Program-made: the position numbers and the translations under genes | Notes under the pieces: model-generated | Database searches by the model: none | Told to the model about the DNA's origin: nothing | What the model saw: the letters and a program-made list of their open reading frames with translations, nothing else | Shown: positions 43,878 through 56,600 of the stretch, piece by piece | Layout of the letters: each line of letters begins with the position of its first letter | Numbering within the stretch: position 1 is the first letter of the stretch | NCBI GenBank assembly: GCA_016987375.1 | Contig: PJRA01000343.1 | Span: forward strand, 554,443-618,442 | DNA: 64,000 bases | Reading direction: 5' to 3' | Origin: Brachionus koreanus | Lineage: Eukaryota; Rotifera; Eurotatoria; Ploima; Brachionidae

Positions 43878-46138
43878 TTATCTAAATGTTAAATTTCTGA
43901 CTATTTTTGGATGGCCTTCAATTCCAATTGAACACTAAAAATAAAAATAAGTACATTGAAAATTTAAATGAGAAAAATCACTTTGTCTTCAATGATAAAT
44001 GGATTTTTTTCAAGAATGCCGGATGATTTACGATGCCTTGGCCTAGTCAACTGAGGTGATTTTAAGTGTAACCGCTCAATGTCTGTAAATATAACACTAC
44101 TGCCACCTGAAGGTGATTTGATTATGTCTCCTTTTATAAGGTTAGTTATCACTTCTCCATATTCATCCTGTTGCTGATGTGTTAGAACATACTTTGAAGA
44201 TCTTTTGGTATCCTTAAATTCGATTTTTTTAACAGAATTTTTTTTTGTCATCATCGGTTGCATCAATGTGTCCAATTTGGCCGTATTTTGAGGCTTATGG
44301 TCCAGCCAAACTTCTACCGATTTGGACCTTTTTTGGCCTCGTCGATTAGCAACTGGAACTCCATTATTAAATTCAAAATTTTCGTTTCTACTTAGTCTAA
44401 AAGTATTTTTTATTTGGTTGGATATTTTTTTTATTTTAGGCGTGAGATCTTTTTTAGGGTCGATTTTTTTTAAACTCTGGATAGATTGGGTTTTATTGAT
44501 GGGCTCGTTGACTGTTCTCAGAGTGCTTACTTTAGTCAATGATTCAGTCTCATTACCAAGTGTTGTCGCAGAACTTTTGCGTCTTTTTATGTTTGAATGC
44601 TGGCTTAGACATAATTCAATTTGATTTATTAACTCGTTGATTTTTTTATCAAAAGAATTGTTGAACTTTATCAAATTGATTTTAGGCTGAAGTTCATTCA
44701 GCCTTTTGATTAGCCTTGCTACATCTTGATGCCGCATATCTGTCAACTTTTCATCACCAATTTTATCATTTGTTTCGTTTTCTTCTTCTGCTTCAAATTG
44801 TTCATATAATTCCTGGCCAGATTCTTCATCTTCTATTTTTTCATATTCTGCAAAATTTTTAAAAAAAGATGAATTTGTAGCTATTTTTGGCGTTGAAGTA
44901 GCATTCGAATCAAAATCGTATTTAATATTTGCAAACTTAAGAACATTCTTTAAACAAAAAAACTTTAATTTTGATTAATAATTTTGTGTAAAAATTTACA
45001 CAAGTATGCTGTAGCTCTTCATTGGAAGGATTCAAACAAAGAACAATTTTAATTCTTGAATCTGAACAGAGAAAGTTTTTCAGGGCCCATGTTAAATTTG
45101 ATTCCCGATAGGGTATCTTAGGGCTGCCATGTCGTTTTTCTTTCAAATACTCAAAGCAATTTCTCAATGCCATTAGAGAAGATTTGATGCATTCATGTTC
45201 TTTTAGATTATTGTTCTGATAGGCAAGATCAACAATTGAAAATTTAGAATAGCGATTTTTTTCAAGTAAAAGCTTTATTGTCAAAATTCGATGACTAATC
45301 GACTCACTTCTAGATCCCAAGCCAAATAAAATCAAATCAACGGCATCATTTATGCTTTCAATTTTTACTTCACTAGCTTTGTCTTTTTTTGCCGAGTTTT
45401 CAAAGTCTAACAAGTCAATAAATTCATTGTGGACTAGTCCAGTATAGCTGATAAAGACAGAATATTTTTTTACTCCACTAAAAACTGTATTTTGATCATT
45501 AGGAACCCTTTGATACCACTTATAATCTGGAATTTTTTTGTACAAACTACTTGTTTCGTCGGAATCAGAAGAAATTTGGTTAGAAACTACCTTAAATTAT
45601 AATTTAAACAATAACTTTGCTATGCTTAAAAGATATTTTATATTAAAATACTTCACAAAAGCCTGTGTTGGATTCAATTAAATGGAACAAGTGATATAAA
45701 CTAGCTTGGAGGATTCCGTTGTCTTTTTCATTACCATAAATGGTATATTCTTTGCCAGATTTGCTAGCTCCATGCACAATTAAGAGTGAATTGATTCCAT
45801 TGAATAAATCCTCAACAGATGGTCTACACACTTGATTAATTAAATCAATTTGAGTTGAATTAAAATCGAATATTTTATTGAAAGAAAAAATTTGCTTAAA
45901 TTTAAAGGATCAATTTTAAAATTGTTGAAAAAAATATCTTTTTTTAATTACAGTTCTTTTAGTGCCGTATTTATGGTTTTCCTATTAAACAAAAAAAAAA
46001 ACAATTTAGTAAAAATCCTAGATAAAAGTTAAGGTTTTTTACTGGCAGAGATAGAATTAATTCCTTGTCATTTTTAGCAAGACAATTTTTGTATTTATAG
46101 TCTAGTGGTTTAATTCTGGCATAAATTTCGGGCTCCAT
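43878..46138 (-). CDS. KIF23: KIF23/MKLP1-like kinesin with degenerate ATPase motifs
   Basis: KIF23 is the kinesin-6 of centralspindlin (central spindle and midbody, cytokinesis). Exons on -: 46138-46043, 45981-45952, 45894-45652, 45590-45000, 44947-43982, 43934-43878, all GT/AG and in phase, 660 aa (human about 960). The tail is diagnostic: SKSVEVWLDHKP, YVLTHQQQDEYGEVITNLIK, GDIIKSPSGGSSVIFTDIE, and a last exon CSIGIEGHPKIVRNL. The motor fold is recognisable (FSFNKIFDFNSTQIDLI; PYRESNLTWALKNFL), but the P-loop reads GASKSGKE at residues 84-91. Thr is replaced by Glu. Switch I reads SRSESISH instead of NxxSSRSH. Switch II reads DLAYQN instead of DLAGSE. ATP hydrolysis is therefore unlikely. 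The frame is intact, so this looks like a maintained pseudo-motor, or a diverged paralogue. A coiled coil follows the motor. Confidence 0.85.
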
Positions 46139-46833
46139 GTTTTAATTTTGAAAAATTAATTTGATATGAATAATTTTCAAATAAAACTAGAAGTGAAGAT
46201 TTGCTAGTTTATATCGTGTACAATCTTTTTTATGCATCTTTAAATTCTAAAATTTTAACATTCATTTTTGAAGGTTTGCAACATTAGAACTTAGGACTAT
46301 CAATTTTCATCATAAAATTATTCATCTTTTTCTGTTAGTGCTGATTAATTAGTATGTATTTTTTTCATGGCTAAATTGCTTTATTCAATTTTAGATGGAA
46401 GCGATAAAAAAATTCTTCAATTTTCTCAATTGGATTTATATGCAATACAGTTTGGTGACCGCGTTAAACATCTTGAACACAAGCGAGAAATATCTGTTCA
46501 ACGCTATTATGATGATAATCTTATCACTACTGATATATTCTGGTTCTATATTTTTACCACCTCAATTGGAAAATACATACAATTTTTTAACAAAAATATT
46601 TGATTAAAATTTAAAAAAAATATTTTCAATTGAAAAAAAGAAATAAAAATTTGAAATTATTTTTTTAATTAATTTTTAAAAAAGAAAATGACGATATGAG
46701 ACAAGCATTTGAACGACACCATTCAAAAAAGATTGTTTCTATGGTTGCAAAAAATTTCTCATACATAAAAATTAAATGAGATATTCAAATTTTTTAGCTC
46801 GAATTTTGAAATAAGTTTTCAGTGCTAAAAAAA
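46139..46833. other. intergenic region between divergent KIF23-like gene and IFT25
   Basis: 695 bp shared by two head-to-head genes. A 78-codon frame on + (46367-46603) has a short region of balanced codons but no domain and no splice link to IFT25 that I can establish. Confidence 0.4.
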
Positions 46834-47420
46834 ATGAAAGACTTACCATTAGAAGAAACGGGAGCATATGTTTCAGTTGCTATATCAAACGATGAGAATC
46901 ATCCAGCATCTAATGTTATCGATGGGTAGATTTAAGAATTTAATCTAAATTGACTTTTTCTATCATACTATTTTATTTTATAGAAATTCAGGAACTTTTT
47001 GGATGACAACTGGGCTCTTGCCACAGTCTCTAACTATTTCATTTCCACAAATTGTTCAAGTTAAAGATATAAGTTTAACAAGCTTTAAAAGTAGAGAGCT
47101 AAAAATTTTGAGATAAAATTTTTAATTGATTTTTTATTTTAGTAAGAAATCTCATCATTGAAAAAAGCATCAAATCCAATCCAGTCGATTTCGAAATAGT
47201 ACATGAAAAATGTAATTTATATTTGTTTAAAAAGAATTAATAAAAATTAGATTTTTTAAAATTAGCTTTTAAAAACGAAAATTCAAATCTTCAAATGGCT
47301 GAATTTGATTTGGGTAAAGGAACTGAAGTGCGACATTTAAAATTTATTATTACTGAAGCCTATGATTCATTTGTGGCAATTCAAAATATCTGGGCTACTC
47401 TTAGCCGAGGAAGTCGATAA
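46834..47420 (+). CDS. IFT25: intraflagellar transport protein 25 (HSPB11)
   Basis: IFT25 is a subunit of IFT-B that pairs with IFT27 and is needed for ciliary export of signalling proteins. Four short exons: 46834-46925, 46984-47090, 47143-47211, 47266-47420. They join in phase to 140 aa, the normal length. It is a discoidin/galactose-binding beta-jelly-roll. Matching blocks: AISNDENHPASNVIDGNSGT, FWMTTGLLPQSLTISFPQIV, RNLIIEKSIKSNPVDFEIVH, FIITEAYDSFVAIQNIWATL. The gene is absent from Drosophila and C. elegans, so its presence points to a ciliated non-ecdysozoan animal. The individual exons are too short to stand out as ORFs; identification rests on the joined protein. Confidence 0.88.
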
Positions 47421-48224
47421 TTTTTCAATTTATTCTACTTTTATTTAAATGTATTTAAAATAAATAAAAACATTTTTGTTCCTAAAAGCTAAATAAAATC
47501 AATAAGTACAAGTTTTTAATATAACCGATCAAAATCTTCAAAGTCGCTAGTTTTGGTTTTAAAAACAATTTTGAGGCTCTAAAAATTAAAAAATTTATTT
47601 CAATTTCTTTTAATCTTTGTTCAGAGATTTAGATAGATTTAGCTAAATTTTCAGAAATTTAAAAAACTTGCTTGAAGTTGACTTAATTTCTATGATTTAT
47701 AAGTAATGGTTTACAGTAGAAAAAAACAGAATTATATGAAAAAATAAAGCCAACTGTTAGATTTTTATAAATAAGATAGATCATAAATAAAATAGTCATG
47801 GTGTTTTCATTTTGCCTAAAATTTGAGGATAAAACATTTAATACATCAAAAGTTATTCGATAAAAACAAAAAAGCGCACAGGTTTATCAATTTTTAAAAA
47901 TAGTCTTTAAATGATCATTTTTAGTGGTATTTTTTGGATTATATCTTCTTGAAAACTAGACAGAAAAAAACAATCTATCGGTCATTTTAATCAAAAAATA
48001 ATTCTCTACAAAATTGTATATTAAATTAGCAACATATTTATGGTGTCATATGAGGACAACTAAGGTCGTAGTAAAGGGTCAATAAAAAGCCAGAGTTATA
48101 CATTTTGAAAATGAGTTTCAATAAAAATATGAATTTTAGAAACTAGAGGAAAAAAATAAAAATTCTCTAAATTTCAGTTTTATATCATATATGTTTTTTT
48201 ATACATGAACTTTAGGACAACCAT
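47421..48224. other. AT-rich intergenic DNA
   Basis: 3' flank of IFT25. No coding or repeat signal. Confidence 0.45.
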
Positions 48225-48780
48225 TTATGGCCCGTTAGTAGTAGTAGTAGTAAGTAGTGTTGTAAGGATAGAATCTCAAGCAATTGCACCGTCAGACGCC
48301 CTGCTTTAACAGCCTCAGTCTAGTTTTTATCTAAAGCCAAGTTGCTTGTCGACTCTATTTTTAAAGATGCTTGTATTTGTAATGCTTCGTAAAGAAATAA
48401 ATTATAACAGGCGATGCAAAATTTGTCTTTCAATTGAAAGTTCTTCTCTTCTTGTACCACCTGCAAGACTGTCCAAATTATTGGAGGCAAGTGTTTGGGT
48501 ACCATTGATAAGCAGGAGCCTATCGTGTCGATGTTGAATCTTGCGAAGCTAAATAAGGTCCCCTCGTCTGAGTCTTTCTTCTTCTGTTGTTCAGCCTAAA
48601 GCCTCCCTCCTTTCAATATACGGCTTTGACTTTACCTTTGGAACTAATTTCGAAAACTTCCTTTGAACCTTTTCAGGGCCCCTACTGCAAACTCAAGATG
48701 AGGTCGAACAAAAGATTTGAAAAGCAAATAAACAAAGCTTTTTGTGAAGTATTTAAAAGTATTCTTTATAAAAAATAATA
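48225..48780 (-). pseudogene. CR1/Rex1-like reverse transcriptase, C-terminal fragment with trinucleotide tail
   Basis: On -, broken frames encode LFKSFVRPHLEFAVGAL, then QRKFSKLVPKVKSKPYIERR, TEEERLRRGDLI and a C-terminal IFKNRVDKQLGF. This is the order expected after the catalytic site of CR1/Rex1-type RTs (VRPxLEYA, VQRRATKL, RRxRGDLI, FKNxLDK). At the 3' end (48239-48262 on +) a (TAG)n run equals (CTA)n on -, a simple-repeat tail typical of these elements. Less AT-rich than its surroundings. Confidence 0.65.
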
Positions 48781-50002
48781 TCAGAAATAAAATAGAGACA
48801 TAAATGAATGAATGGTTTTGTAATGTGAATATAATGTGATTGCCTTTGCTTCGTGGAGAAACTGTGCTTGAATATACTTGGGTCTAATAGGAGCACAACT
48901 TTTTAAAGGGTTAGTTATTTTAAGATCCCTGGGCATAGATTTTTTTGGGTCTCATTAAAATTTTTGTTATGGATTTCTCAAATTTTATAACTGAATGTTC
49001 ATTTTTTTTTAAATAAATACAACCGTAATTCTAATTATTTTTGAATAAAAAAATTATTTGACATTATTCTATATTAGAAAATAGATTTTGATGAGTTATT
49101 GTTTGGAAAAAAGCTATTCAATTATGACTATCTATGGAAATTTTAGAGTTAATTATTAATTTAATTTCCGAACCATTCTTTAAAAAAAAGTGTTCAGCAT
49201 CAAACAAACAATCCTTTAAAAATATTTTTCACTGTTTTCTGGAGTATTTTAAAAATCTAAGTTGAATTTGCTTTTGTTTTTGAATAAAAGACAAATTTTA
49301 ACAGCTGTGAACAAAATGAGTTAAATCTAAATCTCTATTATTTTGAACAAAAAAGATAAAATTCATATATTGGAAAATTTAACCCTTCACAGCCTCAAGT
49401 ATATTTATATATGAATAATAATTTTTTATGAATAAAAATCTAGTCTTGATGACGCATTAAACTAAGGCTTTCAGTGTTTGATGCGGAGCTAAACGCCTGA
49501 TTACGCTATTAGAGCATGCGCTCAAAGTTAACAATATTATAGCATGTGCAGGATGTATTGAATTGAATTTGTGAAAAAATTTTCAACGATTTTTATGTGA
49601 GAAAAAATAAAATCTGTAATTTTGAAGTTTTTTTTTTTGTTGCTGAACTTTTTGAAACAAATGAATTAATTAAATAATTTAAAAAAGTAAATTCAAATTT
49701 TAGTATAAGTTTATTAAATTCATATCAAAAATAAATATTTTATTATTAATTAAAATTTTAATTGTTTTTACTTTTTAATAAATTGTACTCGTAGTGTTCT
49801 TTTTTGTTTTAAGTTTAAAAAAAAAACAAGAAATTATTTAAAAGAATTGCAATAAAAACAACAAAAAAAATTAATTCTTTTCACATTGATTCTGTATTTA
49901 ATTAATTAATTAATTATATTTCAGCATTTTCATGCATTAGCTAAATCGTTCACTTCTTTAAAAAAATAGTTCGGAATTCTACGGCAAAACAATATTTGTT
50001 GA
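48781..50002. other. AT-rich intergenic DNA with a weak RT-like scrap
   Basis: About 49445-49560 on + can be read as LRLSVFDAELNA, then LRY and SKLTIL. This vaguely resembles the LxxFDxxVxxxLLYGxExWxLT block of RTE-type RTs, but it is short and broken. The rest is A/T-rich. The end nearest 50003 is 3' UTR of the next gene. Confidence 0.3.
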
Positions 50003-53000
50003 TCAATTATAAGATTTGTACAAATCACATATGTAGTTAAAAAATGGCGCCAAGTACTGCACTTGCATTGTCCAAATGTAATGGAATAGCAAATATTGGT
50101 TGTGCTGTCTTATCTGTGGCAAATACTTGTGCACACATTCAGCATAGAATTCGAATTTGGACAACAAAGCGGCCGATATGTCTATATGAGCTTGCTGATT
50201 GACTAGCAACGAGTTCAAATTCTCGTTGCTTTTGAGAACCTTATCATGAATGTCTATCAGAACTTGTTCATTCATTTTAAAATGATCACGCTTTGACTTA
50301 AATTGATCAAACAATATTTGAAAAAAGTCACTCAAATACTCGTTAAATATTTTATTGTTTTGTTTTGGTGCTAGTTGTCTAAATTGAACATTTAAATCGA
50401 TGGGCTTCGAGGCTTTTTTAAAATAGAGCTCGCTCTTGTTAAGCAAGTCGACGAACTCGTCTAGCTTAGAATTAACTTCACTTTCATCCATAAGTATCTC
50501 TTGATTTAGATCAAAAAAGCAGGGACGATTGAGCGAACCGTAGGTTTTAATTGAAGCTCTTAAATATGCACTGAAATTGAGAAGCAATCGAACAGGCTCA
50601 AGTTTCATTGAATCCCATTTTAAATCCATGAATCTTAAATAATGATGTAACAAAACCCTGTGGCCAATAAAGCTCTCGTCTCTTTGTATGCCCAGTCCAT
50701 GTCTATCTTCTATTATGGTCTTGAGATTGTTTAGCACACTGAACAAGTAATAGAAGATGAACATTTGATGATTGCTCAATGACTTGAATATCACAGTTTC
50801 GGCTAGCCTGGTCTCAATTGTCCATTTCTCTGCACTAAATTCGTCATAGCTCATGTCCAGCTCATCTCTGCTAGATTTGCTTGTGATCAAGCAAGTGTTT
50901 TTGCTTATGTACTCAAGCAAAGCTTGCCGCTTTATAAATTTAAGACGTGTTGTAAAATCGTAACTAGTAGGCCACTGGCCGAGCTTTAGATACAATTTAA
51001 AATTAGAAGATCTAAAGTCTGTTTCATTGGTGACATATAAAAATGAATTGTCCATTTTGTGCTTGCGAATAAAGCCAGCACTATTTAAACTAAGCTGCGA
51101 TTGATTCAAATTGTTTGTTGTGTGAAGAAAATTTTCTACTAATTTACAAGAAAAGTTGCTTAAAAAACACAAAAATAGTTTGTCATTTAGATGAGAAAAG
51201 TGTATGGGAATTAGATTTGAGTCGGAGTTGGAGTTGTTGACGATAGGCGTGCTTGAAGTTGATGAGGACGACGAATTGGACAAATTTTTTGAATTGTGAC
51301 ATTTCTTGCAAATGTCTAGCAACGATTGAACAACGTGAAAATTGCTGCTGTTTATGTATTTTTCTCTGAAGCTTTCCAGCACACCTTGATTGTTCAAATT
51401 TGTCGCTTGGCTCAATTCTTTCTCTTTTTTAAGTATGTACTTTACTTTGTCCTGGTCAAGCAGCAATATTTGCTTGTCATTCACATAGTTTATATAGAGC
51501 TGATCCTCCATGTTGTTTTCAATCTGGCTACAGCTCTCTACTAAATTAATTCTTATGTTTTCACAATCTAAAATGAAATTGGAGCTGAGCTTGTTTAAAA
51601 TTGGCTGTTCGACAAATAGAGTAAAATTGTTCTCGCTAAGTATATGCTTCAAATAATTTATGTCATCGGCGTTCGCCAGCGATTTGGGAAAGACAAACTT
51701 TTGGATAAAATTTAACATTTCACCTTCTTGACGTCTCACTGATTGTTTAGAATTAAGCTCCATTAGACTAAGTATGCAATCGAGCAAATTTTTTGGCACC
51801 GAATCGATAAATTTTTTAGTCAGCTCGTCATTGTCCGAGTCTTCGAGCAAAGAGTACAATTCGTCGTTTGGTGTCGAATGGCACCTTTGAATAGTAGACT
51901 GGGGCGACTCGAGCTCGCTTATTTTCTCAAAATCGTTCAGCCATTTTTCAATTGATTTCGAATTTTTGATTGTTTGTTCGAGGCTCTTTATAGATCGTTT
52001 GGACTTTTGCAATGATCTGTAATTTACATAGTTTTTTTTAAGTTTATTTCCCTCTAAATCGTCACTGTTGTACTCATCGTCCTCATGATACGATTTATTA
52101 AGAGCGTCGTCCATCAGCTCTATTTTTCGCTGCTTTAGCTTTCTTTTTTTGCCAACGCGTCCATTACTAACCAGGTCGCTTTCATTTAGACTGTGATTTA
52201 AATTCGAGTTTCGCTTCTGATAGACCAGGCGTCGCTTGTTCGGCTCGTACTCGTCCAGGTTGGAATTTGACGTCAAATCTTCAATGGACGATTTCATCGA
52301 GTGACTAGACTGAATGAGCTTTGGTGTCGCGTCGGCATAGCTGCTTTTGCTGGTTGTTATCACTGTCGATGAAATTGAGTTCACAATTAGCTGGTCGCTT
52401 GATGAATTATTGTCTGTCAAGCTGTCTTAAAAACAAAAAGTTGCATTTTGCATAAGGAAAAAAAATGTTTTTTTTTTTTTTTTTTTTAAATTTAAGCTCT
52501 AAAAGTCTATGTTAATTTAATTAATTTTTTTTTAGCGTGATTTAAAATTTTAATTCAGTATTAATTAGTTTATGTTTAATGTGAAAAATCTAAAAAAATT
52601 TTAATGTAACATCAATGATGAAAATTTCTTAATTTTTTTAATACATGCAATTTTAAATGACCTGCGCACTCAAAAAAAAAATTTTTAAAAAAATTTTGAA
52701 ATTTAATTTTTTTGTTGTTGCAATGAGTTAAATTAAAAAATAATCAAGATGCCTCAAAAAAAAATTTTTTTTTTTACCCTATTCTATCCTAGTGGATAAT
52801 GGGGAGGAGCTAATCTCCTTTTCAAGTACCTTTTTGAGCAACAGCTCCGATCTGACACAGAGGCTACTGCATCAAGTTGATCATCTACACTGCAAATTAA
52901 ATTTAGTGTTAATTAAATATTGATTGATTAGAATTAAAATTAGCTGCAGTTTGATATTAAAGCAGAATTAAATGTGCAAGTATTAGTTGTTTATTCTAAC

Positions 53001-53669
53001 AGCTAGGTGCATTTTGATACCTTTAATGCTATCTGGACTATTGGAATCGGAGGCATTGTCCAAAGCATCGTCGCCCATATCGACACCATCGTCCACATCG
53101 CTTAGCTCACTTAGTAAGGGTTTAGAATTATCTTCATTTAGCCTACTACTTATACTATCAATTAGGTCATTGCTAATCACAGACCATCTCTTACTCTTAC
53201 TACCAAGTGAACTAACAGATTTTATTTTTTTCAAGGCTAGATTATAGCTCTCTGAGTGGTTTAGGAGAACAGTTTGCGATTTTTGTTTCAAATCGGACAT
53301 TTTAGAGACGAGATCAGAATTAAATTTTTTTTCCAAATTACTTGGTTGAACTAGATGGCTTTGTTTGAGTAGGAGGATTGTAGATGAAGAGGAAGAGCAC
53401 AGTTGTGGATTGTTTTGTTGATGTTGATTCATGATAGCTTTGTCAAGCAAGCGGTTTGCTCTGGGTCGCTTTTGGTCGTACTTGGGCCGAATTTGTGACG
53501 ACAAGTCAGACTTGGTCGTCTGACGATCATAGTCCAGCGTTCCTTCGTCATAATCGTCGTTGTCATACTCGTCATCACCGTATTTGTAATAGGTTCGCTT
53601 ATGGCCAGGTCTCTGAGACGACTTGAATTTCTTATCACCGTTTCTTAGCACACAACAACAATTGCCCAT
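50003..53669 (-). CDS. large two-exon protein with predicted N-myristoylation, function unknown
   Basis: Exon 1 is 53669-53021 and exon 2 is 52425-50003, joined by a 595-nt GT/AG intron. Phase agrees (leftover G plus AC restores Asp), giving about 1,023 aa. Exon 2 has no ATG of its own near its start, which supports the join. The N-terminus MGNCCCVLRNG has Gly2 for myristoylation and Cys4-6 for palmitoylation, so membrane anchoring is likely. Residues about 20-420 are charged and low-complexity. The C-terminal 600 residues are dense helical sequence (IFYYLFSVLNNLKTIIED, VRLLLNFSAYLRASIKTYG, YLLFHYIWTMQVQYLAPF) without a family that I recognise. No transmembrane segment or catalytic motif seen. 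Confidence 0.7.
52790..52905 (-). mobile_element. tRNA-derived SINE, copy 3 (3' part)
   Basis: On - it reads GCAGTGTAGATGATCAACTT, CTCTGTGTCAGATCGGAGCT, GTTGCTCAAAAAGGTACTTG, AAAAGGAGATTAGCTCCTCC and CCATTATCC. It carries the middle block of copy 1 and the 3' end of 3870-3925, and so links the two. 5'-truncated; it sits in the intron of the MGNCCC gene, in the same orientation as that gene. Confidence 0.65.
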
Positions 53670-56600
53670 TTTTTAAAATCTTCTCGTGCCGGTCTAGAGC
53701 TATGCTCAAAGTTTCATTTTATGAACCGAATTTATTGATTTATTTCTAAATTTAGAAGAAATCATATGTTTTAGAAAATCATCAGGTTATTATAATGAGC
53801 AAATATGAAGAATTCATAATAACAATAATAATAATAATAATAAAAATACAGTTGAATTTTTTATTTTTAAATTTGGCTTAAGTTGATGTAAATCCATTCA
53901 ATTCAAAAACTCGATAATCTTTAGACACCAAATGAAATGTAATTTGATAGATTAACATTTTTTTAAGTCACATGATTATGTGTCTAAGCTTGCGGATACA
54001 AAAAAACAATGAACTGTTTAATCTTGTTGGATATTAGAATGATGCAGACAAAGATTACTTTAGGAAATTGTCAATTGATAAAAGATTGCAAATTAAAAAC
54101 GAATAAAATTTTGATCAGACATTTCCTAGTGCTCGATTGAACTGCTGCATTCAAAATTAAACTCATTTTTTAATTTAAACACTTTTTGCCTCAAAGGCTA
54201 TTTTAAAAAGATTTGCTGGTTTAAATAAAATTAGAAAAAAAAATTAAAAATACATTTGACGCTTTGGAAATTGTATAAATAAAGAACACATTTTTTTTGC
54301 TCGATTTGAAGCCTAGAGTTGTTATGGCTGGATAGGTTTTGCTTTTCATCAAAAAATATTGTCAATAAATTAACAGTAACTTATGTCCAATATTTTTAAA
54401 ATTTAATTTTAATTTCTTTTTGCAAACAATGTGCATGGCAAAGCCCAAATTGTAAATGAACAACGTACAAACTAATTTGATTAACGAGCCATGGCTATTT
54501 AGACTAAATTTGCTTAAATTTAAATCTAATATGACTGTGATAGGTTTTTGATTGCCAAAAATTTATTGCAAAGAAAAAAAATTTCAAAGAATTAATTATC
54601 TTTTTCTTTGGTGGGAAAAAAAGAAGCTTAGACTTAGACTGTTGGATGCAAAATCGAATTTAGTGAAAATTAAAAGCTTAAAAACTTATTGAGAAGTTTG
54701 AAGAAAAATGAAAGCAGTCATATTTATAGTTTTGATGAAGAGTTGGTTAATTTGAATTTTAAATTTTCACTCAGTCTTTTTTTTTTATTATTTAAGACAA
54801 AAAAAATAAATAGATTTTTTAAAATTAATATCTAAACATCTAAAAACTCGTGAGTAAGCAGTCATCTGTAAATTTCATTCAATTAATTGATATAAATTCT
54901 GAATTTATGAACTCATTTAAACCAAACTTGAGTTCTATAAATAAAATTTAAATAATATTGTTTTAAATAAAATATTTTTTATTACGAATACAAGTTAAAT
55001 TATATAACTAACCAAACAAAAATATTACTTTATTATTTTCAATCTTGCTCTTTTATTTACGTCAGCTTTTGAGCAATAAATGAATTTCAAAAAAAAAAAT
55101 AAAACAAAAAAAAATAAATTTTGTTCATTATTAGTTTACCTATTTAGTTACGGAAAAGAAAACCTTAATCCGATACGAGTCGAGCAACGAAAAAATATCT
55201 CTAAACCATTTTAGCAATGCCCAATTTACATTCAAATAACCAGGAGTCGGGGCAAAAATATTTTGAATAAAAAGCCAAGCGCTCGTTTTTTTTAATACAT
55301 AGGTCAAGAGTATCGTTGTTTGTGTTTTATTTTTACTAAATTAATTTATACCTGAATCTAAGCTTTAAAATAGTTCTTATCACAATATGAATTATTCTAC
55401 AAATCGCATAACTAGAAGCCTATTCGACTCGAGACTTATCTTGATTTAAATAAATTTAATTTTTGCTTTGCTATGCCCTAATTTTGTATCATTTGTCAGA
55501 CAATTTTTCATTCAAATAAAAGTCTGACTTGAAAGAAATCAAACTGCGCTTTTTTTTAATTTTGCACTTTTGAAAATTTACCAACTGCTCTCCTCTATAC
55601 AATACTTTGCCACCACTTTGTGTTTGGTATTATAACAAAATTTAATCTTTCTATTCCCTATGCAGTTCTAATTTCTACACCTAAGTTATATTTTTACCAT
55701 TAAAGCTCTTTCATTTTTAGTTAGTTTGATGATTTGCAACAATCTTCTTATGAAACATTGTTTAATGAATACATGCTAAAAGATATTAATCAGAGTCAAA
55801 AATTTGATGTAATTTTTCCAACTCAAATCAATTCATCTTGAAGTCAAACTTTGATTTAAAAGCCTAATAAAATTTGAAACAAACATAAAAAATTTAATCT
55901 AAAAGATAAAAATCTACATTGACATCGTTAAAATATGTTCAATTTTTATCTTGAATGGTTTTTGATGCGAACAATGCTCTAAATGAAAAAATTAATTTTA
56001 TTAAATTAACATGACCTATTCGAATGGTCATGTAAAAATAATTAAGTGAGATGTAGCCAACATTTTGAATAAAAGTTTAAAGAAATTTTTTTAAAAGAAA
56101 TTTTTCACTGGTAAATTTGAGACAAAATAATTTATTCAATAATAGAAAAAAAATACTAAGCACAATATAGAATAAAATCATATTAAAATAAAATTTTATT
56201 TAACTATTGAATGGTTCTCATGTGGCACTAATTTGGAATACTCTATTGCCTGATGGGTTTTGTTGTACAAATTTTTCTTATGGTCGAAAATTTTTTAAAA
56301 AGCTCAACAAGAAAAATAAAAAAAACAATTTAAAGGTAATCTTTACTGAGTGTTTTAGAAGAATTTAGTTCATAATTTAATTTGAAAAGCCATTAAACTT
56401 AATTAAGACTAAATAGAGTTGTTCCTCCTTGTTAAAGCAACAAATAAATTTTTAATTTTGATTTATTTAAATTTAAAAACCGACTTTTTTGATAATTTAA
56501 CTATAAACAAATTAGTCATTGCCAAATTTAAATTCAATGAGCTCACTCGCTACTTGGATAATTAAGAATTTACCTTGAAAACTACTTTACAACTCGATTT

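Noticed and set aside
46367..46603. 78-codon + frame between the KIF23-like gene and IFT25
   Set aside because: No domain, no splice partner in phase with IFT25; could be chance.
52421..53020. Two separate genes at 50-52.4 kb and 53-53.7 kb
   Set aside because: The second frame has no ATG at its start, and a GT/AG intron joins both in phase.
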